Of a stretch of 64,000 nucleotides of DNA, positions 54,581 through 62,632 are shown in pieces. Under the pieces are notes generated by a model. It ran no database searches and was not told where the DNA came from. It saw nothing but the letters and a program-made list of their open reading frames with translations. The position numbers and the translations under genes were made by a program. The DNA is from UBA5072 sp041737175. GTDB taxonomy: Bacteria > Bacteroidota > Bacteroidia > Bacteroidales > UBA10428. Positions within the stretch are counted from its first letter, which is position 1. The number at the start of each line of letters is the position of its first letter. The stretch covers positions 1 through 64,000 of the forward strand of contig JBGSSF010000034.1 of the NCBI GenBank assembly GCA_041737175.1, written 5' to 3'.

Positions 54581-55888
54581 ATGATTATGGATATCTGGAA
54601 CAGGCATTTTGAATGCATGGATCGTGAGGAACTCAAAGGGGTCCAAAGTGAAAGACTCAGGGAAACGGTTGAAAGAGTGTATTTTAATGTTCCTTATTAT
54701 CGCAACAAAATGCAGGAAGCAGGATTGGGACCTGAGAGTATCCGGACCACCGATGATCTGCATAAACTGCCATTTACCACCAAGCAGGATCTGCGCGATA
54801 ATTATCCCTTCGGGCTGTTTGCCGTTCCCATGAGTGAAATTGTAAGGGTTCATGCTTCATCAGGCACAACCGGCAAATCCACCGTAGTTGGATATACCCG
54901 GAATGACATTGCCACCTGGTCGGAAGTGATGGCCAGAACCCTTACCTGTGCCGGAGCCAACCGGCACGATTTTATTCATGTAGCCTATGGATACGGACTT
55001 TTCACGGGGGGTCTGGGACTTCATTACGGTGGTGAAAAAATCGGAGCCTCGGTAATTCCTGTATCCGGCGGTAACACCCTCAGGCAGATACAGCTGTTGG
55101 TGGATTTTGGAAGTACTGTGCTGGCCTGTACTCCTTCCTATGCTTTGTTCATAGCGGAAGCCCTTGAGGAAGCCCATATCCGGCGCGATGACCTGAAACT
55201 CAGAGTAGGCGTTTTCGGAGCAGAGCCCTGGACAGAAAACATGCGCAGGGAAATCGAGGAAAAGTTAAGGATCAAAGCTATTGATATTTATGGGCTTAGT
55301 GAAGTAATCGGACCGGGAGTGGCCAGTGAATGCCTTATTCAGGAAGGTTTACACATCAGTGAGGATCATTTTTATCCTGAAATAATCGATCCGGTTACCC
55401 TTGAGGTATTGCCGGAAGGTAAAACAGGTGAGCTTGTATTTACTACCATTACCAAAGAAGGACTGCCCCTGATCCGTTACCGTACACGCGACCTCACCCG
55501 GTTGAGGTACGATAAATGCCGGTGTGGCCGCACCATGGTGCGCATGGAAAAATGCCTGGGTCGCAGCGACGACATGCTGATCATCCGCGGGGTGAACCTC
55601 TTCCCCTCACAGGTTGAAAGTGTGCTGCTGGAAATGAGTGAGATTAAGCCGCATTACCTGCTTATCGTAGACCGGCTCAATAATCTCGATACACTGGAGT
55701 TAAAAGTGGAGGTTGACGAGGAGTTCTTCCAGGATAAGATCAGCCAGCTGGAAGGTCTGCGACAGAAAATACAAACCAACCTTGAAAGCACTCTGGGACT
55801 GGGAATCAAGGTAAACCTTGTTGAACCCAGAACCCTTGAGAGAAGTGAGGGCAAGGCAAAACGAGTGATTGACAAACGAAAGTTCTAA
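54581..55888 (+). CDS. paaK: Phenylacetate-CoA ligase-like AMP-forming enzyme
   Basis: The 435-residue adenylate-forming enzyme has the P-loop HASSGTTGKSTVVGYT (about 88-104), the A-site DIYGLSEVIGPG and the C-terminal MLIIRGVNLFPSQVE. It activates an aryl acid, such as phenylacetate or indoleacetate, to its CoA ester using ATP. In anaerobes it often pairs with an indolepyruvate or 2-oxoacid oxidoreductase. A second ATG two codons later is possible. It is coupled to the ACT gene. Confidence 0.88.
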   Translation: MIMDIWNRHFECMDREELKGVQSERLRETVERVYFNVPYYRNKMQEAGLGPESIRTTDDLHKLPFTTKQDLRDNYPFGLFAVPMSEIVRVHASSGTTGKSTVVGYTRNDIATWSEVMARTLTCAGANRHDFIHVAYGYGLFTGGLGLHYGGEKIGASVIPVSGGNTLRQIQLLVDFGSTVLACTPSYALFIAEALEEAHIRRDDLKLRVGVFGAEPWTENMRREIEEKLRIKAIDIYGLSEVIGPGVASECLIQEGLHISEDHFYPEIIDPVTLEVLPEGKTGELVFTTITKEGLPLIRYRTRDLTRLRYDKCRCGRTMVRMEKCLGRSDDMLIIRGVNLFPSQVESVLLEMSEIKPHYLLIVDRLNNLDTLELKVEVDEEFFQDKISQLEGLRQKIQTNLESTLGLGIKVNLVEPRTLERSEGKAKRVIDKRKF

Positions 55889-55902
55889 GCTGATTTCAAG
55901 AT

Positions 55903-57219
55903 ATGAATGACCAAATTCCAATCTCCCGCGGTCTGGTTAGATCTATCGCGGAAAAGGCGGGCATTCCTGCTCCCGGTAAAGCTTCCATCCGTGAAATTGT
56001 CGCATTGGTGAACCGGGTTGAAAAAGAAACCGGTATTCCCTTTGTACGGATGGAAATGGGCGTACCGGGTGTTAAACCACCTGAGATAGCTATTGAAGCA
56101 GAAATTGCTGCATTAAAACAGGGTGTTGCATCAATTTATCCGCCTATTGAAGGTGTGGCAGCGCTCAAGCAGGAAACATCCCGGTTTTTAAAACTATTTC
56201 TGGACGTTGACATTGATCCTGCAGGTTGCATTCCAACCTGCGGTTCCATGCAGGGTTCCTGTGCGGCTTTCCTGACTGTAAACCGAACCAACAGGACCAA
56301 GGAGGGCACTTTGTTCATTGATCCCGGATTTCCGGTTCATAAGCAACAGTGTCATGTGCTCGGGCATGACTTCTTTTCATTCGATATTTATGATTACCGT
56401 GGCGAGAAACTCCGCAACAAACTCGAAAGTTATTTTAAAACCGGAAAGATCTCCAGCCTGCTGTATTCCAACCCCAACAATCCTTCCTGGATCTGTCTGA
56501 ATGAGGAGGAACTTTCCATTGTAGCAGAACTGGCCGACCAGTATGATGTGGTTGTGATCGAAGACCTGGCTTATTTCGGAATGGACTTTCGCAACGATAT
56601 CTCAAAACCTGGTGTTCCGCCTTTCCAGCCAACCATTGCCAAATACACCGACAACTATATCCTGCTGTTTTCATCGTCCAAGGTCTTCAGTTATGCCGGG
56701 CAAAGAATTGCCATGATGGCTGTGTCGGATAAGCTATTCACTAAGAAGTACCCTGATTTGCTGCGGTACTACACTTCTGATGTGCTGGGTCATACTATAA
56801 TTTATGGTGCCCTGTATGCTTTATCGGCCGGCGCTTCGCATTCTGCGCAGATCGCTTTGGCTGCTGTTCTGAAAGCATCGAGTGACGGAATATTTAATCC
56901 GTTCATTGAAATCCGGCAATATGGTGAACGTGCCATGGTTATGAAAAGGCTTTTTACCAGTAACGGATTCCGGATTGTATACGACATGGACCTGGATGTG
57001 CCCATTGCTGACGGCTTTTATTTCACAATTTCCTATCCTGGTTTTACCGGTTCTCAATTACTGGATGAATTGCTGTATTATGGCATTAGCGCCATTACGC
57101 TGGATATAACAGGCAGCACACGTACAGAGGGGCTTAGAGCCTGTGTCTCACAAGTCGGGCCTGCTTACTTTCCCCTGTTGGAAGAAAGACTGCAAAAGTT
57201 TTCCAGGGATCACGCATGA
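55903..57219 (+). CDS. PLP-dependent aminotransferase, class I/II
   Basis: The 438-residue protein is a fold-type I aminotransferase. The PLP lysine motif is SSSKVFSYAGQR, with SNPNNPSW holding the substrate asparagine and DLAYFGMDF the PLP aspartate. It moves the amino group of an amino acid to a 2-oxo acid and would feed the 2-oxoacid oxidoreductase encoded next. Amino acid specificity is not visible. Confidence 0.9.
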   Translation: MNDQIPISRGLVRSIAEKAGIPAPGKASIREIVALVNRVEKETGIPFVRMEMGVPGVKPPEIAIEAEIAALKQGVASIYPPIEGVAALKQETSRFLKLFLDVDIDPAGCIPTCGSMQGSCAAFLTVNRTNRTKEGTLFIDPGFPVHKQQCHVLGHDFFSFDIYDYRGEKLRNKLESYFKTGKISSLLYSNPNNPSWICLNEEELSIVAELADQYDVVVIEDLAYFGMDFRNDISKPGVPPFQPTIAKYTDNYILLFSSSKVFSYAGQRIAMMAVSDKLFTKKYPDLLRYYTSDVLGHTIIYGALYALSAGASHSAQIALAAVLKASSDGIFNPFIEIRQYGERAMVMKRLFTSNGFRIVYDMDLDVPIADGFYFTISYPGFTGSQLLDELLYYGISAITLDITGSTRTEGLRACVSQVGPAYFPLLEERLQKFSRDHA

Positions 57220-57345
57220 TTTTTCTCAGATTTGGATTTTTAATTCCGAATGCTGACTTTTACCTTATAATTTATAATATATGTTTCTGAAATTTGGAAT
57301 TACTTCTTGATGATTTGATTGTTCTCTTACTAACTTGCTTAACCC

Positions 57346-57576
57346 ATGGCAAAGATAAAAGGTGCTATTGTTATAGATATCGAAAAGTGCAAGGGATGTG
57401 AATTATGCCTCGTGTCCTGCCCCACCGATGTAATCAGGATGGAAAAGAAAGTGAATGGCAAGGGGTATCATTTTGCTTATATGGAATATCCTGATAATTG
57501 CACAGGTTGTGCCAACTGTGCAGTGGTATGTCCCGACGGGGTTATCACGGTGTACAGGAAAAAATTTGAAGAATAA
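57346..57576 (+). CDS. 2-oxoacid:ferredoxin oxidoreductase delta subunit (ferredoxin)
   Basis: The 76-residue protein has two classic [4Fe-4S] motifs, CKGCELCLVSCP (about residues 15-26) and CTGCANCAVVCP (about 52-63). It passes electrons from the TPP active site to free ferredoxin. It is the first of four subunits, 10 bases before the alpha subunit gene. Confidence 0.92.
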   Translation: MAKIKGAIVIDIEKCKGCELCLVSCPTDVIRMEKKVNGKGYHFAYMEYPDNCTGCANCAVVCPDGVITVYRKKFEE

Positions 57577-57586
57577 TTACCTCTAT

Positions 57587-58657
57587 ATGGGCAAGATGAA
57601 ATTAATGAAAGGAAATGAAGCATTTGCTGAAGCGGCCATCAGGGCCGGATGTGATGCTTATTTCGGGTATCCTATCACGCCACAGTCGGAAGTTATGGAA
57701 TACCTTGCAGCGCAACAGCCGCAATTGAGGACTGGCATGGTTCTTTTACAGGCTGAAAGTGAAGTGGCAGCTATCAACATGGTATATGGTGCCGCAGGTA
57801 CCGGAAAAAGAGTGATGACATCTTCATCTAGTCCGGGTATCAGCCTGAAACAAGAGGGCATTTCCTACCTTGCAGGAAGCGAACTTCCCTGTCTGATACT
57901 TAATGTGATGCGTGGGGGGCCCGGACTAGGTACCATTCAGCCATCGCAGTCCGATTATTTTCAGGCTACCAAAGGAGGAGGTCATGGGGATTATCGAATG
58001 ATCGTGCTCGCTCCGGCGTCGGTTCAGGAAATGTCGGATTTCGTTAAGCTTGGTTTTGAGCTGGCTTTCAAATACCGGAATCCGGTGATCATGCTCTCAG
58101 ATGGTATCATCGGTCAAATGATGGAGAAAGTGGAGCTTTTTGAACAGGTGCCGAGACTTACGGAATTTGATCAGCAATGGGCTACTACCGGTAAGACGCC
58201 TGACCGTGAAAGGAATGTGATAACCTCCCTCGATCTTGACCCGGCGCGACATGAAAGACATAACCTGAAGCTTCAGGCAAAATACCAGAAAATGCGTGAA
58301 AACGAGGTTCGTTTTGAGAATATCGACTGTGATGACGCAGAATACCTTTTTGTTGCCTACGGATCGTGCGCCCGTATTTGCCAGAAATCTGTCAAACTGG
58401 CCCGTGCCAAAGGAATTAAAGTAGGACTGATCCGTCCCGTTACTTTGTTTCCTTTTCCTTCTGAAGAAATCGGCCGGAGGGCTGCCAGGCTGAAAGGGAT
58501 CCTGACCGTTGAGCTGAGCGCAGGTCAGATGATCGAAGATGTCAGGCTGGCAGTCGACGGCAAAGTCAAAGTTGCCCTGCACAACAGGATGGGAGGAATG
58601 GTTCCTTCACCCGAAGAAGTAGTTGAGGCATTGTTAAAGAGCTTTTCAATCCGATAA
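57587..58657 (+). CDS. vorB: 2-oxoacid:ferredoxin oxidoreductase alpha subunit (VorB-type)
   Basis: From the ATG at 57587 the protein has 356 residues: the pyrimidine-binding part (GCDAYFGYPITPQSEVMEYL, QAESEVAAINMVYGAAGTGKR) and the C-terminal domain II (LFVAYGSCARICQKSVKLA). The family converts branched-chain or other 2-oxo acids to acyl-CoA with reduced ferredoxin. It is the alpha of a four-subunit complex; the exact 2-oxo acid is not known. Confidence 0.9.
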   Translation: MGKMKLMKGNEAFAEAAIRAGCDAYFGYPITPQSEVMEYLAAQQPQLRTGMVLLQAESEVAAINMVYGAAGTGKRVMTSSSSPGISLKQEGISYLAGSELPCLILNVMRGGPGLGTIQPSQSDYFQATKGGGHGDYRMIVLAPASVQEMSDFVKLGFELAFKYRNPVIMLSDGIIGQMMEKVELFEQVPRLTEFDQQWATTGKTPDRERNVITSLDLDPARHERHNLKLQAKYQKMRENEVRFENIDCDDAEYLFVAYGSCARICQKSVKLARAKGIKVGLIRPVTLFPFPSEEIGRRAARLKGILTVELSAGQMIEDVRLAVDGKVKVALHNRMGGMVPSPEEVVEALLKSFSIR

Positions 58658-58660
58658 AAT

Positions 58661-59470
58661 ATGGAAGTCAGAAATCCCAGAATTCAAGAGATTATCAGCG
58701 AGGAAAATCTTGTTTATCAGAAAACCTCACTGATGACTGAGAAGGCATTATCTTTCTGTCCGGGTTGCGGACACGGTGTGGTGCATCGTGTAATCATGGA
58801 AATCATTGATGAAATGGGCATACAGGCCGATACCATTGGAGTGGCTCCGGTGGGGTGTTCAGTGCTTGCTTATGAATTCATGAATATCGATATGCAGCAG
58901 GCATCTCATGGCAGGGCTCCGGCCGTTGCAACAGGTATTAAGCGTTGCTGGCCCGAAAAATATGTGTTTACCTACCAGGGAGATGGAGATCTTGCGGCAA
59001 TCGGCACTGCCGAGACCATTCATGCATGCAACCGCGGTGAAAACATAGCCATCTTTTTTATAAACAACGGCATTTATGGAATGACCGGCGGGCAAATGGC
59101 GCCAACAACCCTTGTGGGTATGCGGTCATCAACAACTCCTTACGGCCGTGATACGGCGCTTATGGGAAATCCACTTAAGATAACCGAATTGGTAGCCATG
59201 CTGCCCGGAACCTATTTCGTGGCCCGCCATACGGTGCATACTCCCCTGGCAGTCCGGAAATTTAAAAAGGCGGCAAAAATGGCTTTTGAAAATCAGAAAT
59301 TAAATAAAGGTCTGTCTTTTATTGAGATAGTCTCGAATTGCAATTCAGGCTGGAAAATGACTCCGGTACAGGCGAACAAATGGATGGAAGAAAACATGCT
59401 GCCCTTCTACCCTCCGGGAGATATTAAGATGAATGGAGAAATAGTCAAAAAAGCTGAAAAAGCGGAATAA
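58661..59470 (+). CDS. 2-oxoacid:ferredoxin oxidoreductase beta subunit (TPP)
   Basis: The 269-residue protein binds thiamine diphosphate: FCPGCGHG near residue 32 and the GDGDLAAIGTAE to FINNGIYGMTGGQ motif at about 107-144. It is the catalytic subunit together with alpha, 3 bases downstream of it. Confidence 0.92.
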   Translation: MEVRNPRIQEIISEENLVYQKTSLMTEKALSFCPGCGHGVVHRVIMEIIDEMGIQADTIGVAPVGCSVLAYEFMNIDMQQASHGRAPAVATGIKRCWPEKYVFTYQGDGDLAAIGTAETIHACNRGENIAIFFINNGIYGMTGGQMAPTTLVGMRSSTTPYGRDTALMGNPLKITELVAMLPGTYFVARHTVHTPLAVRKFKKAAKMAFENQKLNKGLSFIEIVSNCNSGWKMTPVQANKWMEENMLPFYPPGDIKMNGEIVKKAEKAE

Positions 59471-59487
59471 TTTCAAAACGGTTCACT

Positions 59488-60030
59488 ATGAATGAAGAGA
59501 TCATAATAGCCGGTTTCGGCGGACAGGGTGTCTTATCAATGGGTAAGATCCTGGCATATGCAGGAATGACACAGGAAATGGAAGTTAGCTGGATGCCTTC
59601 CTACGGACCTGAAATGCGGGGGGGCACTGCCAATGTTACGGTAATCCTCAGCGATGAAAGGATCAGCAGCCCGATACTTAATTTGTTTGATACAGCCATT
59701 CTGCTCAACCAGCAATCCATGGATAAATTTGAATCAACCGTAAAACCGGGAGGTGTGCTGCTTTATGATCCCAACGGAATCACCCGTCATCCGCAAAGAA
59801 AAGATATCAGGATTTTCAGGGTTGAAGCAGCAACTGAATCTGCCAGGATGCTCTCAGCCAAAACCTTCAACATGATCGTTCTCGGGGCTTATTTAAATAT
59901 CAAACCACTGGTAAGTATGGAAAGTGTTTTGAAGGGTTTGAAGGACTCCCTGCCGGAACGACATCACCACCTTATTCCGGTGAATGAAGAAGCTGTAAAA
60001 AGAGGAATGGAGATTGTGAAAGAATTATGA
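59488..60030 (+). CDS. 2-oxoacid:ferredoxin oxidoreductase gamma subunit
   Basis: The 180-residue protein has the gamma-domain signature IIAGFGGQGVLSMGKILAYA at about 6-25 and PSYGPEMRGGTANV. It completes the alpha-beta-gamma-delta complex. Its end overlaps the convergent lipoprotein gene by 6 bases. Confidence 0.92.
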   Translation: MNEEIIIAGFGGQGVLSMGKILAYAGMTQEMEVSWMPSYGPEMRGGTANVTVILSDERISSPILNLFDTAILLNQQSMDKFESTVKPGGVLLYDPNGITRHPQRKDIRIFRVEAATESARMLSAKTFNMIVLGAYLNIKPLVSMESVLKGLKDSLPERHHHLIPVNEEAVKRGMEIVKEL

Positions 60031-60915
60031 TATGATCTCTGTTCGAATCTGTTTAATTTGTTTGCCTATTTCATTGATCTTAACCAGGTATCCCTGTAGT
60101 ATTTTCTTTCCTTCTGCGGAATTAGGATTAAAGCTGGCATTTACATCCACCACGAAGGAATCAAACAGAGGCTGAAGCTGTTTCAGCTTAAACAGGTTTT
60201 GTTTGATATCCACATCCGCAGCATAATCATTGAGCATGGCAATAACATTACCCAGCGATACGCGCTGCTCAGCCAGACGTTCGATCACTTCAATATCTTT
60301 GGTGCCGGAAGCGACCTGGGTTGCAATATAGATGGCTTCAACCCAGCCTCCAAGTATGATCTGCGCCGAAGCGGCATACCGTTCATTTTCTCTCAGGTAG
60401 TTATCAGATGCCATGTATACTTCATTGGCTATCTTGATCAGTGAATCCTTGTTGTCGATATTCATTTCAAACCGCTCAGCAGTATTCTTAAAATAATTGG
60501 AAGGAATACCCAGCTCCTCGGCCAGTCTCTGCATGGCATTGAAATATTTGCCTGCTGTTTCCAGCTGTTCGCTAACTTTGGCATAGCTCAGGTCAACGGC
60601 ATATACTCCCAGGTTGAGGGCTTTCTTTGCGCTGGTGACATAGTTGGAAATTTTCTCGGGCGAATTCACCAATTCCGACCTGTAAATGGCGCCTGAAGAT
60701 TGAAATAAGGATGACATCTCAACCGAGAGATACATGTTATAGAAAATGGGTAATCCTTCGCCCATGGTATCTATATTGTGTACGAGGGGTTTTATATCAC
60801 TCAGGCTGATACTGTCAGTTCCTTCGGTGACGCCTGATTTTCCGCTTTGCTTACAGGAATTTAAGGATGAAATCAGACATACAGCTAAAATAAAACCAAA
60901 CAAGCGTATTTTCAT
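60025..60915 (-). CDS. Hypothetical lipoprotein, alpha-helical
   Basis: The 296-residue protein has a lipoprotein signal (lipobox SSLNSC, C21) and is mostly helical, with repeated segments rich in Glu, Ala and Leu that resemble an antiphase helical repeat (LGIPSNYFKNTAERFEMN, NVIAMLNDYAADVDI). I do not recognise a family; similar lipoproteins of unknown role occur in Bacteroidetes. Its end overlaps the gamma subunit gene by 6 bases, so the two convergent transcripts read into each other. Confidence 0.7.
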   Translation of the reverse strand: MKIRLFGFILAVCLISSLNSCKQSGKSGVTEGTDSISLSDIKPLVHNIDTMGEGLPIFYNMYLSVEMSSLFQSSGAIYRSELVNSPEKISNYVTSAKKALNLGVYAVDLSYAKVSEQLETAGKYFNAMQRLAEELGIPSNYFKNTAERFEMNIDNKDSLIKIANEVYMASDNYLRENERYAASAQIILGGWVEAIYIATQVASGTKDIEVIERLAEQRVSLGNVIAMLNDYAADVDIKQNLFKLKQLQPLFDSFVVDVNASFNPNSAEGKKILQGYLVKINEIGKQIKQIRTEIIS

Positions 60916-61052
60916 GGTATATGGGTTAAAATGATATTCTTATAAAGACCGGGCTAAAGCTATTAATAATTTCATTTACTTGATAACCGCGTTTTACATA
61001 TTTGTTATATTTTTTCAACAGCAATAAGCGGTTTATAGAATATCGTCTATTC

Positions 61053-61115
61053 GGCGTAGTTATTTAAACTACGCCTAGCTTAAAGGACGCTAAGCGTAGT
61101 TTGTAACTACGCTTA
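61053..61115. repeat. Two GCGTAGTT-type palindromic hairpins
   Basis: GGCGTAGTT (61053-61061) pairs with AACTACGCC (61067-61075), and TAAGCGTAGTT (61091-61101) pairs with AACTACGCTTA (61105-61115). Both share the core GCGTAGTT/AACTACGC, so they are two copies of one palindrome 17 bases apart. This is typical of REP pairs. A CTG/CTGCTG repeat adjoins at 61128-61139. Confidence 0.75.
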
Positions 61116-61138
61116 AAGGCCCGCCCTTACTGCTGCTG

Positions 61139-62122
61139 CTAAAACAGCTTCCCGGTGGTCTTCTTCATGAACTGCAAACGTTCAAAGGCTGCGGTATTCT
61201 CTTCATTCTTGGCAACCAGGCCCCGGAATGCTGCCAGATTGGTATATCCTTTCCGGCTCATCCATTTTTCCAAATCATCCAGCATGGTTCGCAGGTAGGG
61301 AACGCCATTTTTATAAAGCGTCGAACAGATCTGAACAGACGTTGCACCGGCAAGGATTTGTTTTATTACGCCCTGGTAATCATGAACTCCTGTGGCTGCT
61401 ACCAGTTCCTTGCTGATCCTGCCATAAAGCAGGGCAATCCACCTCAGGGAAAGCGTTATCTCATGGGGTGAGCTGTACACATTTTGTGCAACAACACGCA
61501 TGGTCTCAATATCGATATCCGGGCGGTAGTAGCGGTTAAACAGAACAAGGCTGTTAATATCGAGATTGCTGATTTTGTAAAGCGTACGGTACAGGTTGGT
61601 AAAATAGAACCCGACTTTCACGGCAATGGGAATGTTAGTGTGCTTGCGAACTTCGTGGATGATGTCCATATAGGTTTCTTCAATCTTGTAGCCTGTGATA
61701 TTGATGTTGGTGGGAGGGATAAAAATGTTCAGTTCAATCCCGTCAGCCCCGGATTTTTCAATTTGGGTTGCAAACCTTGGCCATTCCCAGGGAGTAACGC
61801 AGTTGATGCTGGCCATGACCGGAATCGAAACGGATTTCTTGGCTTTTTCGATCATGCTGAGATAAGCTGACAGTCCCTCCTCTTTCGAAATCGTATTCAC
61901 GAAATCCAGAGCCTGGGGATACCAGAAATACATGTCATCCTGGTTGATCAGTTTGGCTTTTCCGGTGATCAGCTGTTCTTCAAACAGTGATTTCAGAACA
62001 ACCGCGCCTGCACCGTTGTCGGCACATTCTTTAATCTTGTCGACCGAACTGGTCAATCCCGAACTTGCCACAATCAAAGGATTGGCAATTTTGATACCCA
62101 TGAAAGTTGTTGAGAGATCCAT
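61139..62122 (-). CDS. Dihydroorotate dehydrogenase-like protein
   Basis: The 327-residue TIM-barrel protein resembles class 1 dihydroorotate dehydrogenases (TTFMGIKIANPLIVASSG, GAGAVVLKS, VMASINC, GATSVQICSTLYKNG). The active-site loop that reads NLSCPN in true PyrD has ELNIFIPPTN here, so the catalytic Cys is missing. It probably is not pyrD; related proteins of unknown role are common in anaerobes near ferredoxin enzymes. A -7 box TAACTTTG (minus, 62158-62151) lies just upstream, within the end of the preceding gene. Confidence 0.85.
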   Translation of the reverse strand: MDLSTTFMGIKIANPLIVASSGLTSSVDKIKECADNGAGAVVLKSLFEEQLITGKAKLINQDDMYFWYPQALDFVNTISKEEGLSAYLSMIEKAKKSVSIPVMASINCVTPWEWPRFATQIEKSGADGIELNIFIPPTNINITGYKIEETYMDIIHEVRKHTNIPIAVKVGFYFTNLYRTLYKISNLDINSLVLFNRYYRPDIDIETMRVVAQNVYSSPHEITLSLRWIALLYGRISKELVAATGVHDYQGVIKQILAGATSVQICSTLYKNGVPYLRTMLDDLEKWMSRKGYTNLAAFRGLVAKNEENTAAFERLQFMKKTTGKLF

Positions 62123-62155
62123 ATCTGTTTTTTTAGAATTTAGGTGATGACAAAG

Positions 62156-62632
62156 TTAGACAATTGGTTTGGAATATTCCTGAATAAACTGTTTAACACG
62201 ATTGACGGCCTCAAACAGATTTCTTCCGGCACCTTCAGTCATCTCTTCCATGAACTCCCATTCGTAACCCCGGATATGCAGGAGGTAGGCTTCCGGCTTA
62301 TGATTGAATATCTCATGGCATAAATGCAGGATAAAGGCCGGAGAAACAGCATGCATGGTGAATTCGGTTTTTGCCGAGGGAAGCAGCCTGTCGAAGCTGA
62401 TACTTTGAATGTTTTCATGGGAAGCATCCGCAAAAATGACCAGGTCATAGTTAGCCAGTCCTGCAGCATCCTCAACATTCAACTGGTAATTGGTATCGGT
62501 ACTGACATGAACCATGTGATTGTCGGTGCACCATTGATCCAATTCCTCTGCCAGCCTTATCCCCAGACCGTCATCCTGGCGACCGGGATTTCCGTATCCG
62601 TATATCAGTATTTTCGGAAGCTTACCGGTCAA
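62156..62632 (-). CDS. Hydrogenase maturation protease
   Basis: The 158-residue protein has the family motifs GYGNPGRQDDGLG near the start and FADASHEN at about 75-85, which supply the Ni-binding Glu/Asp and His. It cuts the C-terminal tail of [NiFe] hydrogenase large subunits once nickel is inserted. Its start overlaps the stop of the large subunit gene by 4 bases, so it probably serves this hydrogenase. Confidence 0.92.
   Translation of the reverse strand: MTGKLPKILIYGYGNPGRQDDGLGIRLAEELDQWCTDNHMVHVSTDTNYQLNVEDAAGLANYDLVIFADASHENIQSISFDRLLPSAKTEFTMHAVSPAFILHLCHEIFNHKPEAYLLHIRGYEWEFMEEMTEGAGRNLFEAVNRVKQFIQEYSKPIV

Noticed and set aside
61139..62122. pyrD
   Set aside because: The catalytic Cys loop is missing, so a pyrimidine enzyme is not supported.
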